Positions 44,454 to 53,560 of a stretch of 64,000 nt of DNA are shown here, one piece after another; the stretch's first letter is position 1, and the number at the start of each line of letters is the position of its first letter. The DNA comes from Rhodanobacter denitrificans (GTDB taxonomy: Bacteria > Pseudomonadota > Gammaproteobacteria > Xanthomonadales > Rhodanobacteraceae). The notes beneath the pieces were generated by a model. The model saw only the letters and a program-made list of their open reading frames with translations, was not told where the DNA came from and ran no database searches. The translations under genes were made by a program, and so were the position numbers. Where the stretch lies: NCBI RefSeq assembly GCF_000230695.2, contig NC_020541.1, forward strand, positions 2,480,001 to 2,544,000, given 5' to 3'.

Positions 44454-46238
44454 TCAATCGCTGCCGAGGTTCACGGCATGGTCGTGGAACTGCATCCGGT
44501 GCAGCGCGGCGTACTGGCCGTTCAGCGCAATCAGCTCGGCGTGGGTGCCGCGCTCGATGATGCGGCCCTGCTCCATCACTGCGATCTGGTCGGCACCCTC
44601 GATGGTGGACAGGCGATGCGCGATCACCAGCGTGGTGCGGTCGCGCATCAGGCGCTGCAGCGCCTGCTGGATCAGCTGCTCGGACTCGGTGTCGAGCGCG
44701 CTGGTGGCCTCGTCCAGCACCAGGATCGGCGCGTTCTTGAGGATCGCGCGGGCGATCGCGATGCGCTGGCGCTGGCCGCCGGACAGCGTGTTGCCGCTCT
44801 GCCCGATCGGCGTGTGGATACCCTGCGGCAGGCGCGCGATGAACTCCATCGCGTTGGCCGCCTCGGCGGCGGCGACGATGTCCGCCTCGCCGGCGCCGGC
44901 CAGTTCGCCGTAGGCGATGTTGTTGGCCACGGTGTCGTCGAACAGCACCACGCTTTGCCCGACCCAGGCGATCTGCCGGCGCAGCGAGGCCAGCGTGTAG
45001 TTCCGGTAGTCCTCGCTGTCCAGCACGATGCGCCCGCCACTGGGCTCGTAGAAGCGCGGCAGCAGGCTGGCCAGGCTGCTCTTGCCGCTGCCGGAACGGC
45101 CGACCAGGGCGGTCACCGTGCCGGGCGCGCAATGCAGGTCGACGCCGCGCAGGGCCTCGAAGTCGTTGCGCGGGTAGGTCAGCCGCACGTCCTCGAAGCG
45201 CAGGTCGCCACGCGTGCGCGCCAGCTCGCGGGTGCCCTGGTCGATCTCCGGCGGCATGTCGATCACTTCGAACAGGTCGGTGGCCGCGGACAGGCCGCGC
45301 TGGATGTTCGCCTGCACCGTGGTGAGCCGTTTCAGCGACGGCATCATGGTGCCCATTGCAGTCAGCACCGCCACGAACACGCCCGGCGAGATGTTGTCGA
45401 TCACCCCCGGCCGCGTGCCCAGGTAGACCAGCGCGGCGAGCGCACATGCCGCCACCGTCTGGATCGCCGTGCTGGAGAGAGCGTTGGTGGCCGCGATCTT
45501 CAGGTTGAACCGCTTGGTGCGCTGCGTGACCACGTCGAAGCGATCCGACTCGTGCCGCTGGCCGCCGTAGATGCGCACCTCGCGATGCGCGCCCACCGAT
45601 TCCTCCACGGTGCCGGTGACCGAGCCCATGCTGCCCTGGATGCGCCAGCTGATCTGCCGGTAGCGCCGGCTGACCACGGTGGCGATCAGCGCGATCGCCG
45701 GCACCATCACCAGCAGGGCCAGGGTCAGGTAGGCGCTGTAGTACAGCATCACGTACAGGCAGCCGATCACGGTGACGCCTTCGGTCACCACGATCTTCAC
45801 CGCATCGGTGGAGGCCGAGGCCACCTGTTCGCTGGTGTAGGTGATGCGCGACACCTGGTGGCCCGAGGCCTCGGCGCCGAAGAACGTCGCCGGCAGGCGC
45901 AGGTAGGCGCCGAACACGTCATGCTGCATCACCTGCACCACGTTGCGCCCGATGTAGGACACGCCGTAGCTGCTGACGAAGGTGCCGACGCCGCGCACCG
46001 CGAAGATCGCGATGATCCAGATCGGCATCCAGAAGATCAGGTACGGATCCTTCTGGGCGAACAGCTTGTCGATCAGCGGCTGCAGCAGCTTGGTGAACAC
46101 CACCAGGCCGCCGCCGTCCACCGCCATGCCGGCCAGGGTGACCAGCCCGATCAGCCAGTAGCGGCCGGTATAGCCCAGCAGGCGCCGGTAGATGCGCAGG
46201 CTTTCGGCATCCCATACACCAGTCCCGCCGGTGCTCAC
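44454..46238 (-). CDS. msbA: lipid A export ATP-binding/permease protein
   Basis: A 594-residue ABC half-transporter that flips lipid A-core across the inner membrane as a dimer. Six transmembrane helices occupy about residues 1-330. The nucleotide-binding domain has Walker A GRSGSGKSS, Q-loop VGQSVVLFDDTVANNIAYGE, signature LSGGQRQR, Walker B ILVLDEATS and switch His in LVIAHRLSTIEGAD. The start at 46238 overlaps the exbD stop by four bases. Its position before lpxK matches the common msbA-lpxK pair. Confidence 0.95.
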   Translation of the reverse strand: MSTGGTGVWDAESLRIYRRLLGYTGRYWLIGLVTLAGMAVDGGGLVVFTKLLQPLIDKLFAQKDPYLIFWMPIWIIAIFAVRGVGTFVSSYGVSYIGRNVVQVMQHDVFGAYLRLPATFFGAEASGHQVSRITYTSEQVASASTDAVKIVVTEGVTVIGCLYVMLYYSAYLTLALLVMVPAIALIATVVSRRYRQISWRIQGSMGSVTGTVEESVGAHREVRIYGGQRHESDRFDVVTQRTKRFNLKIAATNALSSTAIQTVAACALAALVYLGTRPGVIDNISPGVFVAVLTAMGTMMPSLKRLTTVQANIQRGLSAATDLFEVIDMPPEIDQGTRELARTRGDLRFEDVRLTYPRNDFEALRGVDLHCAPGTVTALVGRSGSGKSSLASLLPRFYEPSGGRIVLDSEDYRNYTLASLRRQIAWVGQSVVLFDDTVANNIAYGELAGAGEADIVAAAEAANAMEFIARLPQGIHTPIGQSGNTLSGGQRQRIAIARAILKNAPILVLDEATSALDTESEQLIQQALQRLMRDRTTLVIAHRLSTIEGADQIAVMEQGRIIERGTHAELIALNGQYAALHRMQFHDHAVNLGSD

Positions 46239-46666
46239 TGGCTGCTACCCGGCTTGGTTGGCGTGGTGGCGATCGACAGCCGGGTGAAGCCGAGCTGGCC
46301 CAGCGCATCCATCGCGGTGACCACATTCTGGTTCGGCGTCAGCGCGTCGGCGCGGATCGTCACCTGGCGTGCGCGATCGTCACCTGCATTGCGGGCGATG
46401 GTCTGCTTCAACGCCTCGATGCCTTCGCCCATCACCTCGTCGCTGCCGACGTAGAAACGGCCGTCGCGGTCGATCATGATGGTCAGCGCCGGCGTATCCA
46501 TGTCGCGGTCCTGCGTGCTCGCCTGCGGCAAGGTCACCTGCAGGCGCGAGTGCTGGATGAACGTGCTGGTCAGCACGAAGAACATCAGCAGGGTCAGCAG
46601 CACGTCGATCAACGGGATCACGTTGATCTCGAAGTCGTCGCCGCGGCGGTCGTTGCCGATACGCAT
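46235..46666 (-). CDS. exbD: ExbD/TolR-type biopolymer transport protein
   Basis: A 143-residue protein with one N-terminal transmembrane helix containing the essential Asp (INVIPLIDVLLTLLMFFVLT, about residues 14-33) and a periplasmic ferredoxin-like domain (VTIRADALTPNQNVVTAMDAL). With ExbB it forms a proton-driven motor in the inner membrane. It lies nine bases after exbB and overlaps msbA by four, so in this lineage the motor genes are part of the lipid A operon. The gene name follows that arrangement; tolR is the alternative family name. Confidence 0.92.
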   Translation of the reverse strand: MRIGNDRRGDDFEINVIPLIDVLLTLLMFFVLTSTFIQHSRLQVTLPQASTQDRDMDTPALTIMIDRDGRFYVGSDEVMGEGIEALKQTIARNAGDDRARQVTIRADALTPNQNVVTAMDALGQLGFTRLSIATTPTKPGSSQ

Positions 46667-46675
46667 CGGTGCGCC

Positions 46676-47344
46676 TCAGCCCGCGCTCGGCGCGGTCGGC
46701 GCCGGCGCGCGGCGCGGCCGTACGGGTGCCGCCGCCGGAGCAGTGGCCAGGGTCAGGTCATCGAGCAGCGCCGTGGCCTGCTTCTCCATCTCCACGCGGT
46801 AGCCGGCTATGCGCGAGCGGAAATAGCGGTGCAGCACGTAGGCAGGAATCGCCACGGTCAGGCCCGAGGCAGTGCAGATCAGCGCCTCACCGATGCCGCC
46901 GGCCATCCTGGCCGGATCGCCGATGCCGCCGGCCATCACCTCCATGAACATGCGGATCAGGCCGATCACGGTGCCGAACAGACCCAGCAGCGGGCCGATC
47001 AGCGCGATCGTGCCGAGCGTGTTGAGGTAGCGCTCCATGCGGTGGACGACGTGGCGGCCGGTATCCTCGATGCGCTCCTTGATCAGCTCGCGCGGCTGCC
47101 GGCGCACCACCAGCGCCGAGGCCAGCAGTTCGCCAAGCGGCGAGCCGTTGGCCAGTGCCTCCAGATGGCCCGGATCGAGCTGACCGGAGCGCGCCCACTG
47201 GCGCACTTCCTCGCCCAACCCGGGCGGCAGCACCGACCTGCGACGCAACGTCCAGCAACGCTCCAGCACGATCGCCAGGGCAATCGCCGAGCAGATCAGG
47301 ATGGGCACCATCGCCCAGCCGCCAGCCATCAGAATTTCCAGCAC
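46676..47344 (-). CDS. exbB: MotA/TolQ/ExbB proton channel family protein
   Basis: A 222-residue inner-membrane protein with three helices: residues 9-27, then about 115-140 and 155-178 (NTLGTIALIGPLLGLFGTVIGLI and GEALICTASGLTVAIPAYVLH, each given here in the form seen). The second and third helices line the proton path with ExbD. The start is taken as GTG at 47344 (MLEILMAGGWAM), with GGGG seven bases upstream, because related proteins begin this way; an in-frame ATG at 47362 would add six residues. It is first in the exbB-exbD-msbA-lpxK unit, 95 bases from comEC. Confidence 0.92.
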   Translation of the reverse strand: MLEILMAGGWAMVPILICSAIALAIVLERCWTLRRRSVLPPGLGEEVRQWARSGQLDPGHLEALANGSPLGELLASALVVRRQPRELIKERIEDTGRHVVHRMERYLNTLGTIALIGPLLGLFGTVIGLIRMFMEVMAGGIGDPARMAGGIGEALICTASGLTVAIPAYVLHRYFRSRIAGYRVEMEKQATALLDDLTLATAPAAAPVRPRRAPAPTAPSAG

Positions 47345-47439
47345 TTTTCGACCCCGACGCATGACCTGACAGGAAGCGCGCATGATAGCAGTCTCGCCCC
47401 GATGTACTGCGGCATGCGTGGCATTCCCCGCCGGCCCGC

Positions 47440-49740
47440 TCACTCGCGCCAGTAACGCGCCTGCCGCTGGCGCCAGCCCGGTTCGCGCCGCGGCGGCGCG
47501 TCGGCGGGGAAATCCAGCGCCATCGCACCCTGCCCGGCGGTATCGAACACCGGCACGCGGGCCGCGGCGTAGCGCGCCAGCACCTCTGGCCGGGGGTGGC
47601 CGAAACGGTTGCGCCAGCCCGCCGACACCAGCGCCAGCCGTGGCCGCACGGCGGCGATGAAGGCGGCGCCGGACGAGGTCCGGCTGCCGTGGTGCGGCAC
47701 CAGCAGCACCGGCGCCGGGCCGGGGCCGAGTGCCGCCGCCACCAGCGGTTCCGCCGCGGAGCTGATGTCGCCGGGCAGCAGCAGGCGCCCGCCGCGGCCC
47801 TCGACCAGCAGCACGCAGGAGCTGTCGTTGTCGCGGTCGCCCGCGCCGCGGGGTGGGTTCAGCACGCGAAAACGCACGCCATCCCATTGCCATGCCTGAC
47901 CCGCCACGCACTGCCGCATCGGCACTCGCACCCGCGACGGCTCGCCGGCGTAGCGCTGCGCCTGCGGAAACGCGTTCGCCACCGCTTCGGCGCCACCGGC
48001 ATGATCATTGTCGCCATGGCTGATCACCAGCATGTCCAGGTGGTCGATGCCCAGCGCATGCATCGACGGCAACACCACCGCTTCGCCCACATCGAAACCG
48101 GACGGATAGCGCGCGCCGGCGTCATACACCAGCACGTGGTCGCGGGTGCGCAGCACTACCGACAGGCCCTGCCCCACGTCGAGCACCCATACCTGGAAGG
48201 CACCCTCCACCGGCCGCGGCAACGGCGGCCACAGCAGCGGCAGGAACAGCAGCAGGCCGAGCCAGCGCAGCGGCACGCCGCGCGGCAGGAACAGCCACAG
48301 TGCGCCGAGCACGGCCAGCAGCAGCGCAGGCGCCTGCACCGCGGGCAGGTACCAGTGCGCGCCGGGCCACGTCGCCATCTGTTCCAGCAGCCACCATTGC
48401 GCATGTGCGATCCGCGCGGCCAGCCACAGCACCGGCGCGGCCAGCGGCGGGCACAGGCCCAGCAGCAGCATGCCGAGCAAGGCGCATGGCACGATCACGA
48501 AGCTGACCACGGGCACCGCGATCAGGTTCGACAACGCGCCCACCAGCGAAGCCTGGCCGAAGAACCACAAGGTCAGCGGCAGCAACGCCACCGTCATCAG
48601 CAGCTGCCCGGCCGACAGCTCGTGCAGGAACGCGCGTACGCCGCGGCCACGCGACTGCAGGCACAGCATCAGGAACGCCACACCGACGAACGACAGCCAG
48701 AACCCCGCCGCCAGCACCGCCAGCGGATCGGCCAGCAGGATCGCGATCAGCGCCAGCGCCAGCGATTGCGCACCACTGCTGCCGCGACGGCTGCAGCGCG
48801 CCAGCGCCACCACCGCGATCATCAGCAGGGTGCGCACCGTGGGCAGGCCGAAACCGGCCAGCGCGCTGTACATCGCGGCCACCAGCAGTGCCGCCGCGGC
48901 CTGCGCCTGCGGCCGCGGCAACCACAGTCCCAGCCGCGGCCACAGCGCGTAGACCAGCCATGCCAGCCACACGCCGAACACCGCCGCCACGCCGACGTGG
49001 AAGCCGGAGATCGCGATCAGGTGCGAGACCCCGTTCGCACGCGCCACCGCCCAGTCGCGCTGCTGCAACCCGCGCGTGTCGCCGACCGTGAACGCCTGCA
49101 GCAAGGCCGCGTCATGTCGGTCGTGCACGCGTACCGCGATGCCGCGGGCCACTGCATCGCGCACCCCGTCGACGCACCAGGGCGTGCCGGCCAGTGGCGC
49201 GTTGTCGGCAACGTCGCGCACGTAACCGGTGGCGACGATACCCCGCTGCAGCGCCGAGCGTTCGCTGTCGGCGCCGCCGGGATCGAGCAGCCCGCGCGGC
49301 CGCCTCAGGCGCAGCGACAGCCGCCAGCGTGAACACGGCCGCAGCGGCGGCGCATCCTCGTACCAGGCCACCGTGATGCGCCCGTGCAACGCGATCGGCT
49401 GGCCGTCCAGCGTGACCTGTTCCGCCTGCAGCGTGAAGCGGCTGGCGTCCGGCTGCGCCAGCGGCAGGTCGGCGATCGTGCCGACGACCACGAAATCGTG
49501 CCCTTCCAGTGCCCGCGGCAGCCGCGCGTCCATCGCCACGCCGCCGCGCCACGCCGCCCACGCGATGCCGAACAGCAGCCAGGCCAGCCAGCGCCAGCGC
49601 GGGCAACGCCAGGCCAGCCACGCGGCCGCCAGCAGCACCAGGACCAGGCTCCAGTAAGGCGGCAACTGCGGCAGCCACTGCACCAGCAGCACGCCGGCGA
49701 GCAAGGCCGACGCCGCCGTGATCGCCCCGAGTCGCGCCAT
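47440..49740 (-). CDS. comEC: DNA internalization-related competence protein ComEC/Rec2
   Basis: A 766-residue membrane protein that carries single-stranded DNA across the inner membrane during natural transformation. An N-terminal membrane and DUF4131 part (residues 1-170), the competence domain with many helices (about 210-490, GVSHLIAISGFHVGVAAVFG) and a C-terminal metallo-beta-lactamase-like domain (about 505-750) with LVISHGDNDHAGGAEAV and LLVPHHGSRTSS are all present. The strict HxHxDH motif is SHGDNDH here, as usual for ComEC. The length is normal, so the gene looks intact. Confidence 0.94.
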   Translation of the reverse strand: MARLGAITAASALLAGVLLVQWLPQLPPYWSLVLVLLAAAWLAWRCPRWRWLAWLLFGIAWAAWRGGVAMDARLPRALEGHDFVVVGTIADLPLAQPDASRFTLQAEQVTLDGQPIALHGRITVAWYEDAPPLRPCSRWRLSLRLRRPRGLLDPGGADSERSALQRGIVATGYVRDVADNAPLAGTPWCVDGVRDAVARGIAVRVHDRHDAALLQAFTVGDTRGLQQRDWAVARANGVSHLIAISGFHVGVAAVFGVWLAWLVYALWPRLGLWLPRPQAQAAAALLVAAMYSALAGFGLPTVRTLLMIAVVALARCSRRGSSGAQSLALALIAILLADPLAVLAAGFWLSFVGVAFLMLCLQSRGRGVRAFLHELSAGQLLMTVALLPLTLWFFGQASLVGALSNLIAVPVVSFVIVPCALLGMLLLGLCPPLAAPVLWLAARIAHAQWWLLEQMATWPGAHWYLPAVQAPALLLAVLGALWLFLPRGVPLRWLGLLLFLPLLWPPLPRPVEGAFQVWVLDVGQGLSVVLRTRDHVLVYDAGARYPSGFDVGEAVVLPSMHALGIDHLDMLVISHGDNDHAGGAEAVANAFPQAQRYAGEPSRVRVPMRQCVAGQAWQWDGVRFRVLNPPRGAGDRDNDSSCVLLVEGRGGRLLLPGDISSAAEPLVAAALGPGPAPVLLVPHHGSRTSSGAAFIAAVRPRLALVSAGWRNRFGHPRPEVLARYAAARVPVFDTAGQGAMALDFPADAPPRREPGWRQRQARYWRE

Positions 49741-49880
49741 GTCGCGTGCCTCATTCCATCCTGGAAGAGTCCGAGCCTAGCGCGGTGGCGGCAGCGACGA
49801 AGACGAAAAACGTGTAGGCGCCCGCCTGAAAGCACGAAGTCGGCTCTCTTCCCGGTGCCACGGGGAAACAAGCCAGAGCG

Positions 49881-50579
49881 TCAGGCTTTCGGGCTTTCCT
49901 GCAGCACGCCGTTGTGCAGCACCAGGGTGCGGTCCATCTTCGCCGCCAGCTGCGGATCGTGGGTGACCAGCACGAAGCTGGTGCCGATCTCGCGGTTGAG
50001 CTCCAGCATCAGCGCGTAGACCTGCGCGGCATTGCCCTCGTCGAGGTTGCCGGTGGGCTCGTCGCCGAGCACGCAGGCCGGGCGCGTGACCAGCGCGCGC
50101 GCCACCGCGCAGCGCTGGCGCTCGCCGCCGGACAGCTCGGACGGCTTGTGCTGCGTGCGTCCGCCCAGCCCCACCCGCTCCAGCAGGGCAACGGCTTGCT
50201 TCTGCGCCTCGGCGATCGCCGTGCCGCGGATCAGCAGCGGCATGCACACGTTCTCCAGCGCGGTGAACTCGGGCAGCAGGTGGTGGAACTGGTAGATGAA
50301 GCCGAGCGAGCGGTTGCGCACGCGGCCGCGCTCGGCGTCGGACAGCTTCGACAGCACGCGGCCGTCCACTTCCACCTCGCCGGCGGTCAGCGTGTCGAGT
50401 CCGCCGATGATGTGCAGCAGGGTGCTCTTGCCCGAGCCGGAGGCGCCGACGATCGCCATCGTCTCGCCGCGCTTCAGGGTGAAGCTGACGTCGCTCAGCA
50501 CCTCGGTGCGCAGGCCGCCCTCGTCGTAGGTCTTGGCGACGTGGCTGGCACGCAGCACGTTTTCGGTCGTGGAATTCAT
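49881..50579 (-). CDS. lolD: lipoprotein-releasing ABC transporter ATP-binding protein
   Basis: A 232-residue ATPase of the Lol system, which extracts outer-membrane lipoproteins from the inner membrane for transfer to LolA. Walker A is GASGSGKST, the LolD-type Q-loop region is [20 protein letters not shown], the signature LSGGERQR and Walker [14 protein letters not shown]. The start at 50579 has AAGG six bases upstream and gives the usual N-terminal length; an in-frame ATG at 50594 overlaps the stop of the permease gene and would add five residues. Confidence 0.93.
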   Translation of the reverse strand: MNSTTENVLRASHVAKTYDEGGLRTEVLSDVSFTLKRGETMAIVGASGSGKSTLLHIIGGLDTLTAGEVEVDGRVLSKLSDAERGRVRNRSLGFIYQFHHLLPEFTALENVCMPLLIRGTAIAEAQKQAVALLERVGLGGRTQHKPSELSGGERQRCAVARALVTRPACVLGDEPTGNLDEGNAAQVYALMLELNREIGTSFVLVTHDPQLAAKMDRTLVLHNGVLQESPKA

Positions 50580-50586
50580 GGCGGCC

Positions 50587-51828
50587 TTATTCATAGCGCA
50601 ACGCCTGCGCCGGCTGCGTGCGCGAAGCGCGCCACGCGGGATAGAGCGTGGCCAGCAGCGAGAACGCGAAGGTGAGCAGCGCGGTCCAGCCCACGTCCTG
50701 CCAGTCGAGCCGGCTCGGCACCTCGCTGATGTAGTAGACGTCCGGCGACAGGAAGGTGACGTGGAAGGTGTGCTCGATCCACTTGATGATGCCCGGCAGC
50801 TTCCACGACAGCAGCGAGCCGAAGCCCACGCCGAAGCCGATGCCGACGAAGCCCACCAGCACGCCCTGCACCATGAACATGCCCATGATGCTGCGCGGGG
50901 TGGCGCCGAGCGTGCGCAGGATCGCGATGTCGGCCTGCTTGTCGGTGACCAGCATCATCAGCATCGAGATCAGGTTGATCACCGCGACCAGGATGATCAG
51001 CGACAGGATGATGAACATCACCATCTTTTCCATCGACAGCGCGGCGAACAGGTTCGCGTTGGTGTCCATCCAGGTCTGCACCCGGTAGACCTGGCCCAGC
51101 TGGTCAGCCAGCTCGCGGGCGACCGGACGGGCGTTGAACAGGTCGTCGAGCTTCAGGCGGATGCCGGTCGGGCCGCTGAGATCATTGAGCTTCTCGGCGT
51201 CGCTCATGTTGACCAGGGCCAGGCCGGAGTCGAACTGCTCCATGCCCAGCTCGAACGTGCCCACCACGTGGAAGCTGCGCAACCGCGGCACGCTGCCCAT
51301 CGGCGTGGCGCGGAGCTGCTGCACGAACATGGTGACGCGGTCGCCCACGGTGACGCCGAGCGTCATCGCCAGCTCGCGGCCCAGCACGATGTTCCAGCTG
51401 CCCGGGGTCAGCTCGGCGAGCTTTCCCTCCAGCATGTGCTTGTCGATGTCGACGACCCTCGGTTCCTGCGCCGGCTCGACGCCGCGCACCAGCGCGCCGC
51501 TGGAGCGACGGGCATTCAGATAGGCCTCGGTCTCCACGTACGGCGCGGCGCCCAGCACGTGCGGGTTGGCCTCGGCGATCTGCAATGCACGCGGCCAGTC
51601 CTGCACGCTCTCGCCGATGCCGGACACGGTGGCGTGCGAGATCGCGCCGAGGATGCGCGAGCGCATCTGGTAGTCGAAGCCGTTCATCACCGACATCACC
51701 GTGATCAGCGCGACCACGCTGATCGCGATGCACACGATCGACACGGTGGAGATGAAGGAGATGAACTGGTTGCGCCGCTTGGCGCGGGTGTAGCGCAGGC
51801 CGATGAAGAGTTCGAGCGGTCGGAACAT
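50587..51828 (-). CDS. lolC: lipoprotein-releasing ABC transporter permease (LolC/LolE family)
   Basis: A 413-residue permease with one N-terminal and three C-terminal transmembrane helices around a large periplasmic domain (about residues 50-270). [20 protein letters not shown] and [20 protein letters not shown] sequence open the protein; [20 protein letters not shown] and [18 protein letters not shown] are the conserved FtsX-family block. Only one LolC/E gene is present beside lolD, so it may act as a homodimer (LolF-like). It precedes lolD directly and both are read as one unit. Confidence 0.92.
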   Translation of the reverse strand: MFRPLELFIGLRYTRAKRRNQFISFISTVSIVCIAISVVALITVMSVMNGFDYQMRSRILGAISHATVSGIGESVQDWPRALQIAEANPHVLGAAPYVETEAYLNARRSSGALVRGVEPAQEPRVVDIDKHMLEGKLAELTPGSWNIVLGRELAMTLGVTVGDRVTMFVQQLRATPMGSVPRLRSFHVVGTFELGMEQFDSGLALVNMSDAEKLNDLSGPTGIRLKLDDLFNARPVARELADQLGQVYRVQTWMDTNANLFAALSMEKMVMFIILSLIILVAVINLISMLMMLVTDKQADIAILRTLGATPRSIMGMFMVQGVLVGFVGIGFGVGFGSLLSWKLPGIIKWIEHTFHVTFLSPDVYYISEVPSRLDWQDVGWTALLTFAFSLLATLYPAWRASRTQPAQALRYE

Positions 51829-51926
51829 GGGCGGGTCGCTTGTGGGAATCGCAGGGCGGGCCGCCCGGTCGCCCATTATCGGGCATTCGCTCGGACCGCG
51901 CTGCAGCGTCGAAGTTGCCGCCACGC

Positions 51927-52364
51927 TCAAAGGTGCGGCACGGCCTCGTCGGGCTGCATGGCCGCCAGCCGCATGCGCAGGCGCCGGCGGATGTCCGCAT
52001 CGCTGTTGTCCGGCGCCAGCAGCAGCATCTGCACGCCCTGCTCCGCCGTATGCAGGCGCAGCAGCACGAACACGCCGAGCACGCGGAACGAGGCCAGCGT
52101 GGCTGGCATGTCCTGGTGATCGGCCAGGTGCAGCGTCCAGGCATCGTCGGCGCTCCAGCCGGCCGCCGTGACCGGGGCGGCGGCCAGGCGTCGAAGCGTG
52201 TGCCAGGTCGCCATTGCCACGGCTGCCGCCAGCAGCAGCTTCAGCCATGCGGGCAGCGCGCTCAACGCCACGGCGAGCCACGCCAGGGCGGCAACCAGTA
52301 CCAGGGCTTGCCGCAGCCGTCGCGACGGCCGGTACTCAAAGCCGATGGCGGGCGCGGATGTCAT
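51927..52364 (-). CDS. YgfX/CptA-like membrane protein
   Basis: A 145-residue protein. Two adjacent transmembrane helices (about residues 20-60, ALVLVAALAWLAVALSALPA and WLKLLLAAAVAMATWHTLRR) are followed by a soluble C-terminal half. The opening IGFEYRPSRRLRQALVLV and the size and position fit YgfX (CptA), which pairs with SdhE (CptB) as a membrane protein once described as a toxin of cell division. Its start overlaps the end of sdhE by 29 bases, supporting the assignment. Function in this organism is inferred from the pairing only. Confidence 0.8.
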   Translation of the reverse strand: MTSAPAIGFEYRPSRRLRQALVLVAALAWLAVALSALPAWLKLLLAAAVAMATWHTLRRLAAAPVTAAGWSADDAWTLHLADHQDMPATLASFRVLGVFVLLRLHTAEQGVQMLLLAPDNSDADIRRRLRMRLAAMQPDEAVPHL

Positions 52365-52587
52365 CGACGATCGCCTGCCAGTCTGCCCGCTCGGGGCGCG
52401 CGTGACCCATCACCCAGTCCCACAGGTCCGGGTCCTGCACGTCGAGCAGTTGGTCGAAGGCCTGGCGTCGCGCCTCGTCCGCATCGGCGAAACATTCGTC
52501 CAGCCAGCCGCCGAACAGCGCGTCCAGTTCGCGCGTGCCGCGGCGGGTGCGCCAGCGCAGACGCTTGATGCGTGCTTCATCCATCAC
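52336..52587 (-). CDS. sdhE: FAD assembly factor SdhE
   Basis: An 83-residue protein that helps attach FAD covalently to SdhA. The RGxxE motif is seen as RRGTRELD (about residues 14-21), with KRLRWRTRRG before it and LDVQDPDLWDWVMG after it, as in other SdhE proteins. It lies downstream of sdhB on the same strand, separated by 100 bases that hold a perfect hairpin, and overlaps ygfX by 29 bases. Confidence 0.92.
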   Translation of the reverse strand: MMDEARIKRLRWRTRRGTRELDALFGGWLDECFADADEARRQAFDQLLDVQDPDLWDWVMGHARPERADWQAIVDDIRARHRL

Positions 52588-52636
52588 GAGGCTCGGTCGT
52601 TGTCCATGAAGGCGGAGTGTAGCCGTTGCACCGGAA

Positions 52637-52667
52637 CGCTACAGGCCGCGCATGGCGGCCTGTAGCG
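52637..52667 (-). terminator. perfect hairpin between sdhB and sdhE
   Basis: CGCTACAGGCCGC (52637-52649) and GCGGCCTGTAGCG (52655-52667) make a perfect 13-bp stem with a 5-base loop. No T run follows on the minus strand, so it is more likely an RNA-processing or attenuating stem setting the ratio of sdhE/ygfX to sdh, or a small palindromic repeat. Confidence 0.5.
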
Positions 52668-52687
52668 TACGAAACCCGGTAGCGCGC

Positions 52688-53470
52688 TCAGGCCGAGCGC
52701 CGCTCCACCATCAGCTTCTTGATCTCCGCGATCGCCTTGGCCGGGTTCAGGCCTTTCGGGCAGGTGCGCGTGCAGTTCATGATGGTGTGGCAGCGGTACA
52801 GCTTGAACGGGTCTTCCAGATCATCCAGGCGCTCGCCGGTGGTTTCATCGCGCGAGTCGACGATCCAGCGGTAGGCCTGCAGCAGGATCGCCGGGCCGAG
52901 GTACTTGTCGCCGTTCCACCAGTAGCTGGGGCAGCTGGTGGAGCAGCAGGCGCACAGGATGCATTCGTACAGGCCGTCGAGCTTCTTGCGGTCTTCCGGC
53001 GACTGCAGGCGCTCCTTGTCGGGCACCGCGCTCTGCGTGCGGACCCACGGCTTGATCGATGCGTACTGGGCGTAGAAATGGGTGAGGTCGGGCACCAGGT
53101 CCTTCACCACCGGCATGTGCGGCAACGGGTAGATCTTCACGTCGCCGGCGGCGACGCTGTCGATCGCGCAGATGCAGGCCAACGTGTTGGTGCCGTCGAT
53201 GTTCATGGCGCACGAGCCGCAGATGCCTTCGCGGCAGGAGCGACGCAGCGTGAGCGTGGGGTCGATCTCGTTCTTGATCTTCAGCAGCGCGTCCAGAACC
53301 ATCGGGCCGCAGGCGGCCAGGTCGACCTCGTAGGTGTCGATGCGCGGGTTCTGGTCGTCGTCCGGACTCCAGCGATAGATCCGGAAGGTACGCGGCTTCT
53401 TCGCGTTCTTCGCCGGGTAGTGCTTGCCCGGCTGGATCTTGGAGTTTTTCGGCAGTGAGAATTCAGCCAT
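52688..53470 (-). CDS. sdhB: succinate dehydrogenase iron-sulfur subunit
   Basis: A 260-residue subunit of complex II carrying three Fe-S clusters. The [2Fe-2S] ligands are in [15 protein letters not shown] and the following LAC; [4Fe-4S] in [12 protein letters not shown]; [3Fe-4S] in [17 protein letters not shown], whose last Cys again serves the second cluster. It passes electrons from FADH2 in SdhA to quinone. It follows sdhA after 90 bases on the same strand, a slightly longer gap than the others in the operon. Confidence 0.97.
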   Translation of the reverse strand: MAEFSLPKNSKIQPGKHYPAKNAKKPRTFRIYRWSPDDDQNPRIDTYEVDLAACGPMVLDALLKIKNEIDPTLTLRRSCREGICGSCAMNIDGTNTLACICAIDSVAAGDVKIYPLPHMPVVKDLVPDLTHFYAQYASIKPWVRTQSAVPDKERLQSPEDRKKLDGLYECILCACCSTSCPSYWWNGDKYLGPAILLQAYRWIVDSRDETTGERLDDLEDPFKLYRCHTIMNCTRTCPKGLNPAKAIAEIKKLMVERRSA

Positions 53471-53560
53471 TGGTATGCATCCGCAGTAGACAGAAAGGAC
53501 CGGGACGGATCAGGTTCGCACGCAACACGATGCCCTGTTCCCCATTCCCCACTCCCGCAC